Notes: generated by a model not told the origin, from the letters alone. Counted from the stretch's first letter, positions 1-8,571 are shown. The stretch is DNA of 64,000 nt from Hymenobacter sp. CRA2 (GCF_002007105.1 NZ_MVBC01000013.1:124001-188000), one strand, 5' to 3'. Made by a program: numbers and translations.

Positions 1-57
1 GGCTAGTCCTGGCGTCCGCCCGCTCCGAACGGCGGACGGACGCGCAGGGTGCGGCGC

Positions 58-489
58 TTAGTGGCCGCGGTGCCCAGCCGTGGCGCGGTGTGTGGCGCCG
101 TGGCTGGAAGCGGAGGCGTGGGCATGGCCTCCGGTGGTGCTACGGCCGCGGGCGCTGCGCTGGGGGGCGCGGGCCACGTCGGCGGCGTTGTTGCTGCCGT
201 TGCGCTTGGTGCGGGCCACGGCGCTGATGGCGGCGCCCTTGTCGGCCCCGGTCAGGGTGGTGCTGGCAGCCACGGCGCTGACGTCCTGGCCGTGGTTGCC
301 CACGGTGGCGCCGCCGTTTTCACCATCCTCGGCGTGCTCGGTCTTGGCGGGCTCGGTCTTGGCGGGCTTCACGCGCTTGGTGTGCGTCTTCTCGGTGTGG
401 GGCTGCTCGGGCGTCTGGGCAGCAAAGGTTTGGGCTTGGGCACTCAGGGCAAACAGGGCCAGAACGGGCAGCAAGAGGAGCTTCTTCAT
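58..489 (-). CDS. Secreted low-complexity hypothetical protein
   Basis: 143 residues with no recognised domain. The first about 20 residues form a clear signal peptide (MKK, then a Leu/Ala-rich core ending SAQAQ), so the protein is probably exported to the periplasm or beyond. The rest is low complexity: a Lys/Thr/Pro/Glu stretch with repeated AKTE units at about residues 43-52, then an Ala/Gly/Ser/Thr/His region ending in several His residues (HGATHRATAGHRGH). No Cys is present. The His-rich tail could bind metal, but that is only a guess. It stands alone, with no co-oriented close neighbour. The start is the ATG that opens the signal peptide. Confidence 0.6.
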   Translation of the reverse strand: MKKLLLLPVLALFALSAQAQTFAAQTPEQPHTEKTHTKRVKPAKTEPAKTEHAEDGENGGATVGNHGQDVSAVAASTTLTGADKGAAISAVARTKRNGSNNAADVARAPQRSARGRSTTGGHAHASASSHGATHRATAGHRGH

Positions 490-627
490 GGAAGGTGGTC
501 GGTACAGGTGTGATGATTACGCTGCCAACCTCGCACCCCAACATGAAATGAAAGTGATAAGCCGCCCGGCCACGCTTCGGGAGGCGTTGGCCTTATCCCA
601 CATGCTAACTCCCTGCACCAAAAGCAA

Positions 628-663
628 CTGCCCCAATCCGGCAGCGGTGGCGGATTGGGGCAG
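628..663 (-). terminator. Hairpin terminator downstream of the P450 gene
   Basis: A perfect 13-base inverted repeat (CTGCCCCAATCCG at 628-640 and its complement at 651-663) with a 10-base loop lies 60 bases past the P450 stop. On the minus strand it is followed by a T-containing tract. Confidence 0.55.
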
Positions 664-722
664 CGTAAAACTTATCAGACGATTCGGTGGCTCCTTTTCA
701 TGAATCCGGCAACCAAGCGGGT

Positions 723-2105
723 TCAGCGCAGCCGGAAGCGTAAGCGGATTTCGGCCCGTGGCCGCAGGGTGATGAGCGGGCGCATCTGCACCGGCGGCTG
801 CTCCACCCACTCCACCTCAAAGCGGCGCAGCACCTCCAGCAGCACCAGCTGCATTTCGGTGAGGGCAAACTGATTGCCGATGCACAGGCGCGGGCCGCCC
901 CCGAAGGGCAGGTACGCGTAGGGCGGCTGCTCGCGCTGCTGTTCCTTGCTGAAGCGCGCCGGTCGGAAAGCTTCGGGCTCGGGCCAGAGCCGCGCTAGGT
1001 GGTGCACCCCGTAGAGGTAGGCCGAGATCAGCGTGCCTTTTGGCAATGGCAGGCCGTTGTACTCGTCGTCTTCGGCGGCCTGGCGGTCCACTATCCAGGC
1101 GGGCGGGTACAGGCGCAGCGTTTCCTGCACGACTTGCAGCGAATACGGCAGGGCGGGCAGCTCGGCAAAAGTCGGGCGGCGGGGACCGAGCACCGGCTGG
1201 GTTTCAGCGCGCATCCGGGCTGCTTCTTCGGGGTGCTGGGCCAGCAGGTACCAGAGCCAGGAAAGCGCGTTGGCGGAAGTTTCGTGGCCGGCCACGAGCA
1301 GGATGGCAGCTTCGTCGAGCACCTGCTCGTCGGTCATCGGCTCGCCCGTGTCTTCGTAGCGCGCGTCGAGCAGCATCTGCAGCAGGTCGTCCTTGCCGGC
1401 GCCACCCTCCGCTTTGCGCCGCTGAATGTAGCTCATGATAAGCCGGCGCATTTCGGCGGACAGCGCATCGTGGTGGCGGTACTGGCCCGACACGCCCAGC
1501 CAGGGCCGCAGGTAGGGCTGGCGCAGGGTACGCACGTAGAAGGCCTGGATATCGGTGAGCAGCTGGGCCATGCGCTGCAGCTCGGCCTCCGTCATGCTGG
1601 TGCTGAACACCGAGCGGGCAATGATGCGGAAAGCCGTGGTGGTCATCAGCTCGTGCACCGGCACTTCCACGCTGCCGCCCTGGGCCTGCGCGGCGGCGGC
1701 CACGGGCCCCAGGCACTCCTCGATGACGTCGAGCATCAGCTCGGTGAGGGCCGCGAGGCGCTGGCGGTGAAAACCCGGTTGAATGAGGCGGCGCTGCTGC
1801 AGCCAGTAGCTGCCCTCGGAAGTGAGCAGGCCGTGCCCGAGGTAGCGCGCCACCCCGTGCGACATCTCCGACTTGGGGTAGTTGCGGTGGTTTTTCTGCA
1901 GAATGTGCTGAATCAGGCCCGGGTCGCGGGTGAGCAGCGTGGGGCGCACGCCACCCAGGTGCAACCCGATGGTGTCGCCGAACTGGTCGAGGTAGTCCGA
2001 AATGACCGGAATGGGATTGGCGGCCAGGGCCCACGAATTGCGGAAGGAGCGCAGCCGCGGCACGCGGGGCAGATCACGGATTACTGCAGATTTTTCGGAT
2101 TCCAC
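723..2105 (-). CDS. Cytochrome P450
   Basis: 460-residue soluble bacterial P450 monooxygenase. The I-helix oxygen-activation motif AGHETS is at residues 272-277, the K-helix ExxR (ETLR) at 328-331, and the heme-binding loop FGGGPRLCIG has its Cys thiolate ligand at 408. The family uses two electrons from a redox partner and O2 to hydroxylate a substrate. No ferredoxin or reductase is adjacent or fused, and the substrate cannot be read from sequence. The start is a GTG at 2105. The first dozen codons lie in an ATCCGTG-type intergenic repeat, and residues from about 13 (LPRVPRL) look like the genuine family N-terminus, so the native start may have been replaced. Confidence 0.93.
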   Translation of the reverse strand: MESEKSAVIRDLPRVPRLRSFRNSWALAANPIPVISDYLDQFGDTIGLHLGGVRPTLLTRDPGLIQHILQKNHRNYPKSEMSHGVARYLGHGLLTSEGSYWLQQRRLIQPGFHRQRLAALTELMLDVIEECLGPVAAAAQAQGGSVEVPVHELMTTTAFRIIARSVFSTSMTEAELQRMAQLLTDIQAFYVRTLRQPYLRPWLGVSGQYRHHDALSAEMRRLIMSYIQRRKAEGGAGKDDLLQMLLDARYEDTGEPMTDEQVLDEAAILLVAGHETSANALSWLWYLLAQHPEEAARMRAETQPVLGPRRPTFAELPALPYSLQVVQETLRLYPPAWIVDRQAAEDDEYNGLPLPKGTLISAYLYGVHHLARLWPEPEAFRPARFSKEQQREQPPYAYLPFGGGPRLCIGNQFALTEMQLVLLEVLRRFEVEWVEQPPVQMRPLITLRPRAEIRLRFRLR

Positions 2106-2113
2106 GGATTTTA
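2072..2113. repeat. ATCCGTG-type dispersed repeat overlapping the P450 start
   Basis: On the minus strand the tract reads as AATCCGTGGAATCC followed by a degenerate copy and TAATCCGTGAT. It resembles the tracts at 2231-2290 and 56811-56850 and lies inverted with respect to the first. It spans the P450 start codon. Confidence 0.6.
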
Positions 2114-2230
2114 TAGGCGATTATAGGTCTGGGCTTGTGCGGGACCAGGCTTTGGTAGCTCTGGTATTTCTCTTCGGTTTTGTCCCGCTTCGGCGAGGCT
2201 CAAAACCTACCATGCTGGGGCGTAACCGTC

Positions 2231-2290
2231 CACAATCGAAGATCAGCGAAGCTAAAATCCGTGAAATCCGGCGAATCCGTGCCAATCCAT
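2231..2290. repeat. ATCCGTG-type dispersed intergenic repeat
   Basis: The tract contains GATCAGCGAAGCTAAAATCC followed by repeated AATCCG units. A close copy (GGTCAGCGGAGCTAAAATCC) lies at 56809-56828, and an inverted partial copy at 2072-2113 bounds about 200 bases without a gene. Such tracts are common between genes in high-GC Bacteroidota; a function is not known to me. Confidence 0.6.
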
Positions 2291-2393
2291 GATTTATCTT
2301 TTTTGCCGTTGCCTGCGTACCATCAGGGTGCGGCCGAGTTCGGCCGCGCATCCTCTCGCCTCTTCCTTTCTCCAAACCAAACCGCCCTTCCCT

Positions 2394-2708
2394 ATGTGGA
2401 TTCAGCAAAAAGCTAACGAACCCGCCTCCCTCCAGGAACTGCAAGGCCACACCGTGGGCCTCAAATTCGAGTGCAACCAGTGCCACACCGAGGTCTTCAC
2501 CGACCTGATCGGCGTGCCGGCCCCCGACCACCTGGCCAACTCTACGGAAGACGACGGCCAGTTCGAAAAAGAAGAAGTAAAGTGCCCCGGCTGCGACATG
2601 ACGCACCAGATTACCGTCAAGAGCACCTTCGACGGCGTCACGTTTGATGTATCGGACGTGGCCCCCGACAGCGTGAGCTACCAGATTCCGCCCGCCGAAC
2701 AGCAATAA
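2394..2708 (+). CDS. Small zinc-ribbon-like hypothetical protein
   Basis: 104-residue acidic cytoplasmic protein. A CxxC pair (CNQC, about residues 25-28) and a second pair (CPGC, about 63-66) are spaced as in a zinc ribbon, so a structural zinc is likely. No signal peptide or membrane segment is present. I do not recognise the family; it resembles short Bacteroidota proteins of unknown function. The chosen start is the ATG at 2394 (MWIQQKANEP). An upstream in-frame extension would enter repeat-rich DNA with coding unlike the rest. A strong bidirectional terminator follows the stop. Confidence 0.65.
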   Translation: MWIQQKANEPASLQELQGHTVGLKFECNQCHTEVFTDLIGVPAPDHLANSTEDDGQFEKEEVKCPGCDMTHQITVKSTFDGVTFDVSDVAPDSVSYQIPPAEQQ

Positions 2709-2729
2709 GCGGCGCTCCTCGGGGTTCTA

Positions 2730-2792
2730 CCCCGCAGTCAAACGCCCCGCCCCCGTCGTGCTGCGATGGGGGCGGGGCGTTTGGCTGCGGGG
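2730..2792. terminator. Bidirectional terminator
   Basis: A long GC-rich hairpin: a 16-base arm (2739-2754) pairs with 2768-2783 across a 13-base loop, and CCCCGCAG/CTGCGGGG extends the stem on both sides after one unpaired base. It sits between convergent genes (zinc-ribbon protein and serpin) and can serve both. Confidence 0.8.
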
Positions 2793-2804
2793 CTGGTCAG
2801 GCGG

Positions 2805-4055
2805 TTACGGCTGCGGGTTCGTGAGCTGGCCGATGAACAGGATGGCGTTGGACGACTTCTCGCGGATCAGAAACACAAACGGCCGGTCGAAGCGGACACT
2901 AGGCGGCACCGAGGTGGTGGTGATGCCCACCGATGTGGCGGCTGCCGCCTCCGTTCCTTCCTCGTTCACCTCGACGAAGGTCTTGTGCAACACTTCGCTG
3001 ATAGCCAGGTTCTGTTGCCCGGTGAGCATGCGACTGAAGTTGGCCTGCTGGGTGAAGGCCACGCCCATGCCCATCTGCGTCAGGGTCTGATTGAGGTTGG
3101 TTTCGTACTCCAGCTTGAACTTGGGCAGAAACAAATCGATGCTGCTGGGGAAAGCGCCGGCCAGCCACGTGCTCAGGCTCTGGCTGCTCAGGCCCGCCAC
3201 TACATCCTGCACGGTAGCCGTACCTTTGGGCAGCACCAGCGTCATGCTAAACTGCCGGTTGCCGTAGGGAAGGTCTATCACCTGCTTGGTAGCATCTTGG
3301 TAGAGCGCGTATTGGCCGTTGCGCAACTGCATCATCTCCACGGGCTTGGTACTGCCGTTAGGCAGCGTGAAGGACGCCGTACGCGTAAGCTGCCGGTCAA
3401 AGCCCGTGGTCCAACTCCCCTTGAAATAGATGGCGTTGATCAAAAACAGCACGTGCGACGGCGTTATGGTCTTGACCAGATCCTTGATTTTGCCGTTGGT
3501 TTTCTCCTCCACCCAGGTATTGATGACGGCCTTGGCGGCAGTCGGGTTGCCAAAGTCCAAGCCCTGCACCTTCGCGTCGAAGTACGTGGTGTTCTGCTGC
3601 ACAAAAGGCGCCTGCAGCTGGTACTGCTGCCCGTGCCACAGACTGTTAGCCGAAGTAAACGTGACCTTTTTGTCGATGCCGCTCAGCAGCTGGTTCAGGC
3701 TCTGATACGCTTGGTTGATTTGGGTATCGGTGAGCGGGGCAAAGCCCAATGCGTCGCGCATAGCCGTTTTAGTCGTGCCATCGGCGCCGTTGTAGGCCAT
3801 GGTGAGGGCCGCCGAAATGCTCAACGGCGAGATGAACACGTTGTCGGCAGGCGCCTGAGCCTGCAGCCGGGCAAACGAGCGAAACGCAAAGTCGTTGGCG
3901 CTACCCAGCGTTTGCATTTCCGTTTCCGTCAACGGCCGCAGGTTGGGGGTGTTGTTGTCGTCGGCAGCCGGTCCGGCCACTTCTTTTTGGCAGGCAGTGA
4001 GCAGCACCGCGCTGGTGACGGCCGCCACCGCCGTTCGGATAAGGGTTAGGTTCAT
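2805..4055 (-). CDS. Serpin family lipoprotein (serine/cysteine protease inhibitor)
   Basis: 416-residue serpin with a lipoprotein signal peptide: the start MNLTLIRTAV leads to the lipobox LLTAC at about residue 22, so the protein should be anchored to a membrane facing the periplasm or outside. The fold is full length. The reactive-loop hinge EEGTEAAAAT (365-374) has the small-residue pattern of inhibitory serpins. Aligning the loop without gaps to alpha-1-antitrypsin puts Thr381 at P1 and Ser382 at P1', which suggests an elastase-like or subtilisin-like target; the protease is unknown. The ATG at 4055 is preferred because it gives the lipoprotein signal. The gene lies 150 bases downstream of the polyprenyl synthase on the same strand, after an AT-rich tract. 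Confidence 0.92.
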   Translation of the reverse strand: MNLTLIRTAVAAVTSAVLLTACQKEVAGPAADDNNTPNLRPLTETEMQTLGSANDFAFRSFARLQAQAPADNVFISPLSISAALTMAYNGADGTTKTAMRDALGFAPLTDTQINQAYQSLNQLLSGIDKKVTFTSANSLWHGQQYQLQAPFVQQNTTYFDAKVQGLDFGNPTAAKAVINTWVEEKTNGKIKDLVKTITPSHVLFLINAIYFKGSWTTGFDRQLTRTASFTLPNGSTKPVEMMQLRNGQYALYQDATKQVIDLPYGNRQFSMTLVLPKGTATVQDVVAGLSSQSLSTWLAGAFPSSIDLFLPKFKLEYETNLNQTLTQMGMGVAFTQQANFSRMLTGQQNLAISEVLHKTFVEVNEEGTEAAAATSVGITTTSVPPSVRFDRPFVFLIREKSSNAILFIGQLTNPQP

Positions 4056-4205
4056 AGCAGGCAGGGTTGATGGACAGTTCAACAGCCCGGCGCCGGGCTT
4101 TCCAGTACACGAGTCACCCGCCGCAGCTTTGGTTGCATGATGCTCTAGCGTGGCCGTCGCAATACGGCCTCCAATCAACCTAACCCGCTCTTTATATATA
4201 TTATT

Positions 4206-5195
4206 CTATTTCTCCCGCTCGATGGTGTAGTCAATCAGCTGCTCCAGCGACACGCGGGCCGGCGAAGCAGGAAAGGTGTGCAGAATCTGCACGGCCTCGT
4301 CGCGGAACTGCTTCATGCGCTCAATGGCGTAATCCAGCCCACCCGATTTTTTCACGAACTCGATGACGGCCTGCACGCGGTCAGCGCGGCCGTCGTTGTT
4401 CTTGACGTTGTAGATAATGCGGCGCTTCTGCAGCCACGGAGCTTGCTGCAAGGCGTAAATCAGGGGCAGCGTCATCTTTTTCTCCTTGATGTCGATGCCG
4501 ACAGGCTTGCCGATTTCGGCCGTGCCGAAGTCAAACAGGTCGTCCTTAATCTGAAAAGCCATGCCCACCTTCTCGCCGAACAAGCGGGCGCGCTCCACCA
4601 ACTCCTTGCTCGCCCCTACTGATGAGGCGCCCACGGCCGTGCAGGAGGCAATGAGCGAGGCGGTTTTCTGCCGGATGATGTCGAAGTACACGTCCTCGGT
4701 GATGTCGAGGCGGCGGGCTTTTTCGATCTGCAGCAGCTCACCCTCGCTTAGTTCGCGCACGGCGTTGTTGACGATTTTGAGCAGGTCGAAATCGTCGTTT
4801 TCCAGCGCCAGGGCCATGCCGCGCGAGAGCAGGTAGTCACCCACCAGCACGGCAATCTTGTTTTTCCAGAGCGCATTGACGGAAAAGAAGCCGCGGCGGT
4901 AGTTGGATTCGTCCACCACGTCGTCGTGCACCAGCGTGGCCGTGTGCAGCAGCTCGATGAGGGCCGCGCCGCGGAAAGTGGCCTCGGGCAGGGCGGCGGT
5001 GGGGTCCTGGCTGGCGGTGTGGGCCGTCAAGAAGACGAACATCGGGCGCAGCTGCTTGCCTTTGCGCTTGATGATGTACCCCATGATTTTGTCCAGCAGC
5101 AGCACCCGCGTTTGCATGGACTGGCGGAATTTGGTTTCAAATTCCTGCATTTCGGCCGCTATCGGGGCCTGTATATCGTCCAGCGAATATCTCAT
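4206..5195 (-). CDS. ispB: Long-chain trans-polyprenyl diphosphate synthase
   Basis: 329 residues, the normal length for this family. The first aspartate-rich motif is HDDVVDE and the second is KDDLFDF; they bind Mg2+ and the allylic diphosphate. The context before the first motif (ALIELLHTATLVHDD) and the RRG.F..N.LWKN..AVL.GDYLL block closely follow octaprenyl-type synthases rather than short-chain GGPP synthases, so the product is probably the menaquinone side chain. GGPP supply for the carotenoid genes cannot be excluded. The start MRYSLDDIQ at 5195 matches the family N-terminus; an extension to 5246 is not needed. Confidence 0.88.
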   Translation of the reverse strand: MRYSLDDIQAPIAAEMQEFETKFRQSMQTRVLLLDKIMGYIIKRKGKQLRPMFVFLTAHTASQDPTAALPEATFRGAALIELLHTATLVHDDVVDESNYRRGFFSVNALWKNKIAVLVGDYLLSRGMALALENDDFDLLKIVNNAVRELSEGELLQIEKARRLDITEDVYFDIIRQKTASLIASCTAVGASSVGASKELVERARLFGEKVGMAFQIKDDLFDFGTAEIGKPVGIDIKEKKMTLPLIYALQQAPWLQKRRIIYNVKNNDGRADRVQAVIEFVKKSGGLDYAIERMKQFRDEAVQILHTFPASPARVSLEQLIDYTIEREK

Positions 5196-5308
5196 GCGGT
5201 GGTTGGGCGCGCAATGATACGCACGCGGCGGCAGTTTTCGGCACAATACGGCGGGCCGAGTGCCGAGGCTGCGTAGATTAGGGCAATCAGCCCACGTCCG
5301 TCGTCGCC

Positions 5309-5833
5309 ATGTATGCCGTTGCTACCGCCGCCCATTGCGCCCACTGCCAAGCCGAGCTGCACGGCGACTTCTGCCCCCGCTGCAGCGAGAAGCACCTCGG
5401 CCATCACGACTACTCCCGGGCGCACTTCGCCGAGCACACCGTGGATACGGCCACGCACTTCGACGCGCAGGTGGTGCGCGGCACCTGGAGCCTGCTCTCC
5501 CGCCCCGGCCACATGACAGCGGAAGTGCTACGCGGCTGCCGGGTACCTTGGCCAAAGCCCCTGCAGCCGCTGACCATCTTGCCGGTGCTGCTGGCCCGGT
5601 TTATCCGCTTGGTGCTGCAGCGGCCCATCGATGCCGTCTGGGCTGCTACCGCTTTTCGGCCTAGGTATGCTGCTGAGCCTCGTGGTATGGGGCTATGCCC
5701 TGTAGCAACGCATCTACGGCGGCCGGTCCTGGCTGAATCTGCTGTGGGCTGGGGTGGGCAGCGTATTCTTTGCCTTTCTGCGATGTACGTGTACCGCCCT
5801 TTTCTTTTCGCGGTTACTTACCTGCTGGTCTAA
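5309..5833 (+). pseudogene. Decayed DUF3667 membrane protein gene
   Basis: The first about 110 codons encode an N-terminus typical of DUF3667 proteins: two CxxC pairs (CAHC, CPRC), an acidic/His linker and the T..SLLSRPGHM...VLRGCR block followed by KPLQPL. At about 5630-5660 the reading changes frame: the hydrophobic segment LLPLFGLGMLLSLVVWGYAL continues in another frame, is stopped by TAG at 5703-5705, and more membrane-like sequence (SWLNLLWAGVGSVFFAF) follows. The family normally carries several membrane helices, most of which are missing or out of frame. I read this as a frameshifted and truncated relict; a sequencing error could explain one lesion but hardly both. Confidence 0.6.
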
Positions 5834-5880
5834 CCCCAGCGGCTGCCCGCTTGTTGTTCTTCGCACCCGTTCCCTCCGCT

Positions 5881-6744
5881 ATGGCTACTCCCACCCGGCT
5901 TGATTTTGCCCTGACGCCCGGCCACCACACCCGCGCCTTCGCCGCCGATGCCCGCTTCGTGCCCGATGGCCGCCCCAAGCCGGTGGTGGTATTCGTGCAC
6001 GGCTTCAAGGGCTTCAAGGATTGGGGCCACTTCAACCTGCTGGCTGATTATTTCGCCCATCAGGGCTTTGTGTTCGTGAAGCTGAACCTCTCGCACAACG
6101 GCGTGGTCATTGGCGGGACCGGCGACCTGGAGGACCTGGAAGCTTTCGGGCGCAACAACTTCAGCCTTGAGCTGGACGACATCGGCTGCCTACTCGATGC
6201 GCTGCACCAAGCCGGCCAGACGCCCATCCCAGCCGCCGAGCTGGACCTGAGCCGGCTTTACCTGATAGGCCACAGCCGGGGCGGAGGGCTGGTCATGCTC
6301 AAGGCCGCCGAAGACGCCCGCGTACGTGCCGTGGCCACCTGGGCACCCATCACCGACGTCAACCCCGGCTGGCCGGAGGCCATGATGGCGCACTGGCAGC
6401 AAGCCGGCGTGATGCACGTGGAAAACGCCCGCACCAAGCAGCAATTGCCGCTGTACTTTCAGATTGTCGAGGATTATCACCAGAACCGGCGCCGCCTCGA
6501 CATTCAGCACAACCTACGCCGCAAGCTGCGTCAGCCCCTGCTCATCATCCACGGCGACCAGGACGAGACGCTGCCCGTGGCCAAAGTGCCGCTGCTGCAG
6601 GCCGCCAAGCCCGACGCCGAAGTGGTCATTCTGCCCGGGGCGGGGCATATGTTTGGCGGGGCGCACCCGTGGCCGCAATCTGAGCTGCCCGAGCTGGCAG
6701 CGGAGGTAGCAGCCCGCACTGCGGCGTTTTTTGCGCAGCACTAA
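5881..6744 (+). CDS. Alpha/beta hydrolase
   Basis: 287-residue cytoplasmic serine hydrolase. The oxyanion-hole loop HGFKGFKDW is at about 40-48, the nucleophile elbow GHSRGG places Ser at 132, HGDQDE carries the acidic residue (226 or 228), and GAGHMF supplies His256. The triad is complete. The family includes esterases and dipeptidyl-peptidase-like hydrolases; the substrate is unknown. The start MATPTRLDF at 5881 is chosen over an in-frame extension from 5770, which runs through the relict of the upstream gene. Confidence 0.88.
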   Translation: MATPTRLDFALTPGHHTRAFAADARFVPDGRPKPVVVFVHGFKGFKDWGHFNLLADYFAHQGFVFVKLNLSHNGVVIGGTGDLEDLEAFGRNNFSLELDDIGCLLDALHQAGQTPIPAAELDLSRLYLIGHSRGGGLVMLKAAEDARVRAVATWAPITDVNPGWPEAMMAHWQQAGVMHVENARTKQQLPLYFQIVEDYHQNRRRLDIQHNLRRKLRQPLLIIHGDQDETLPVAKVPLLQAAKPDAEVVILPGAGHMFGGAHPWPQSELPELAAEVAARTAAFFAQH

Positions 6745-6806
6745 CGGTTGTCGGCCTGTTTCTATCTTGCCCCGGCCTAAGCCATTCTCTTCTCCTCTCA
6801 CTCCCC

Positions 6807-7319
6807 ATGAAATCTGCCCCCGCGCCTGCCCACACCGCTTACCTGCTGCTCGGCTCCAACCTCGGGGAGCGGGTGGTGACGCTCCACCGCGCTCTGGTGG
6901 CTTTGGCTGAATGCGCCGGCAAGATCAAGACGGTGTCGGCGGTGTACGAAACCGCCGCCTGGGGCAACGAGGGGCAGCCCGCGTTTCTGAATCAAGCCGT
7001 ACAGCTCGGCACCGACCTGAACCCGCAGGAACTGTTGCGAGCCTGCCAGCAGGTCGAAAACGACTTCGGCCGGGAGCGGCTGGAGCCCTGGGGCCCGCGC
7101 ACCCTCGACGTGGATATCCTCTTCTACGACGACCTGGTCCTCGATTCCGAACAGCTAACCATTCCGCACCCGCGCCTGCAGGAGCGCATGTTTGCTTTGG
7201 TGCCCCTAGCCGATATTGCCACCACCTACGTGCACCCGCGGCTGCAACGCTCCGTCGCGGATTTGCTGGCCGACTGCCCTGATAAGCTGCCCGTAGAGCA
7301 GTGGATGGGCGACTTGTAA
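6807..7319 (+). CDS. folK: 2-amino-4-hydroxy-6-hydroxymethyldihydropteridine pyrophosphokinase
   Basis: 170 residues, full length for HPPK. It transfers pyrophosphate from ATP to the pterin in folate synthesis. The N-terminal LLLGSNLGER block, the YETAAWG pterin-loop region and the signature GPRTLDVDILFYDD with following IPHPRLQER are all present; the two Asp of DVD bind Mg2+. It follows the hydrolase gene by 62 bases on the same strand. The ATG at 6807 gives the expected short N-terminus. Confidence 0.95.
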   Translation: MKSAPAPAHTAYLLLGSNLGERVVTLHRALVALAECAGKIKTVSAVYETAAWGNEGQPAFLNQAVQLGTDLNPQELLRACQQVENDFGRERLEPWGPRTLDVDILFYDDLVLDSEQLTIPHPRLQERMFALVPLADIATTYVHPRLQRSVADLLADCPDKLPVEQWMGDL

Positions 7320-7334
7320 GCCCTTTCGCGTCGC

Positions 7335-8522
7335 TTACGGGCGCGGCGTGGGCCAGCTGAGCACCTGCATCTGGTGGCAGAAATGCGCCACCCGCCCGGC
7401 TCGCGCTACCGGGTATAGCAGCCAGAGCGCCAGCACCCACCGCAGCCAAGGCCGGCGGGGCTGCAGGCTGGCTGCGGCCTCGGCCAGCACCAGCAGGAAG
7501 GCGCCATACACCACAGCAGCGTAGCGTTCCACGTCGTACACATTGCCCCCAGCGCGGCTCATCACCGTCGTGCCGATGTGGCAGAGCAGGTAGCACAGCA
7601 CCACTGTACCCAGCAGGCGTACAAAGGGTGCACGGCTGCGCCAAACTGCATAGCCTAGGCTCAGCAGCAGCACGGGTAATATCAGCTCGAAAAGCCAGTG
7701 CTTGGGCCAGCCGGCCTGCTGCACGGGCACCAGCCAGCGCGTGAGCACGTAGCCGTAGTCGCCCAGGGTTTCGCGCAGGCCCTGCCAGCCGCGGCTGCGG
7801 TACAGCTCGGGCGTAGCCGCCGCACGCTTGGCGTAGAGCAGCCAGGCGCCGTTGCCGAGGCCTATCACGAGAGCGTGTATCAGCCACCGACGCCAGTGGG
7901 CCCGCCACTCATAGCCGTAGTACACTAGCAGGCCCAGGCCCACGCCAAGCAGCAAAAACAGGCCGGACATACGCTGCAACGGCAGCAACAGGCCTAGTAC
8001 CGTAGCGGCAGCCCACCAACTAAACCGCCGGTTGCGCAGATAAGCGTAAAGGCAGCTGGCGTAGCCAGCAAACAGCGCCTGAAACACCGGCTCCGACCAC
8101 ACAAACTTGGCTGTAACCAGCCAGGGCGCCGCCACAGCCAGTGCTGCTACCAGGCCGGTCGCCAAGTAGCGCTGCGGCAATAGTTGCCAGGCCAGCCAAC
8201 TCCACCCTGCCCAGCATAGTAGGGTGCTGAGGAGCTGTAGGGCCGTAGTCCACGCGCGCTCCTGCTCCACGCCCGGCGCCAGCAGCACTGGATACAGCGG
8301 CCCCCACGACGTGTAGGGCGTGCCGTCAGGGTTCAGCAGCCGGCCCGACCCGGCCCAGCTCGCCGCCGCTGCCAGGTAAAAGCGCGAATCGGAAGTGCCT
8401 GCCAGGCCCGGCGCCAGCGCATACCACAGCAGCCCCAGCAAGGCCGCAGCGCTTAGCAGCACCACGGCCCGCGGCATGCTCAGCCAGGAAAAGGCGCCGG
8501 GGCGGGAAGAAGCAGTACGCAT
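7335..8522 (-). CDS. Polytopic membrane protein, GT-C glycosyltransferase-like
   Basis: 395 residues with about ten hydrophobic segments and a Trp/Leu/Ala-rich composition. After the first segment comes an external loop TSDSRFYLAAA with an Asp positioned like the catalytic loop of GT-C (dolichyl/undecaprenyl-phosphate sugar-using) transferases. I infer a possible transferase of lipid-linked sugars; no pairwise family motif is clear enough to name it. A long periplasmic loop (YDVERYAAVVYG) near the C-terminus also fits this class. It is convergent with folK (15 bases between stops) and downstream of fabD, separated by a hairpin. Confidence 0.6.
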   Translation of the reverse strand: MRTASSRPGAFSWLSMPRAVVLLSAAALLGLLWYALAPGLAGTSDSRFYLAAAASWAGSGRLLNPDGTPYTSWGPLYPVLLAPGVEQERAWTTALQLLSTLLCWAGWSWLAWQLLPQRYLATGLVAALAVAAPWLVTAKFVWSEPVFQALFAGYASCLYAYLRNRRFSWWAAATVLGLLLPLQRMSGLFLLLGVGLGLLVYYGYEWRAHWRRWLIHALVIGLGNGAWLLYAKRAAATPELYRSRGWQGLRETLGDYGYVLTRWLVPVQQAGWPKHWLFELILPVLLLSLGYAVWRSRAPFVRLLGTVVLCYLLCHIGTTVMSRAGGNVYDVERYAAVVYGAFLLVLAEAAASLQPRRPWLRWVLALWLLYPVARAGRVAHFCHQMQVLSWPTPRP

Positions 8523-8534
8523 GAGCCGACAATG

Positions 8535-8560
8535 AAAGAGCCGGCGGACACCGGCTCTTT
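8535..8560 (-). terminator. Hairpin between fabD and the membrane protein gene
   Basis: A perfect 10-base stem (AAAGAGCCGG, 8535-8544; complement 8551-8560) with a 6-base loop lies just past the fabD stop. The minus-strand 3' side ends in CTCTTTCATT, a weak U-tract. Confidence 0.55.
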
Positions 8561-8571
8561 CTCTTTTATCG

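Noticed and set aside
13-38. Short hairpin CGTCCGCC/GGCGGACG
   Set aside because: The stem is only 8 bases with no T-tract at a useful place; too weak to call a terminator.
2766-4049. A 427-codon plus-strand frame
   Set aside because: Antisense to the serpin gene; no domain and skewed composition.
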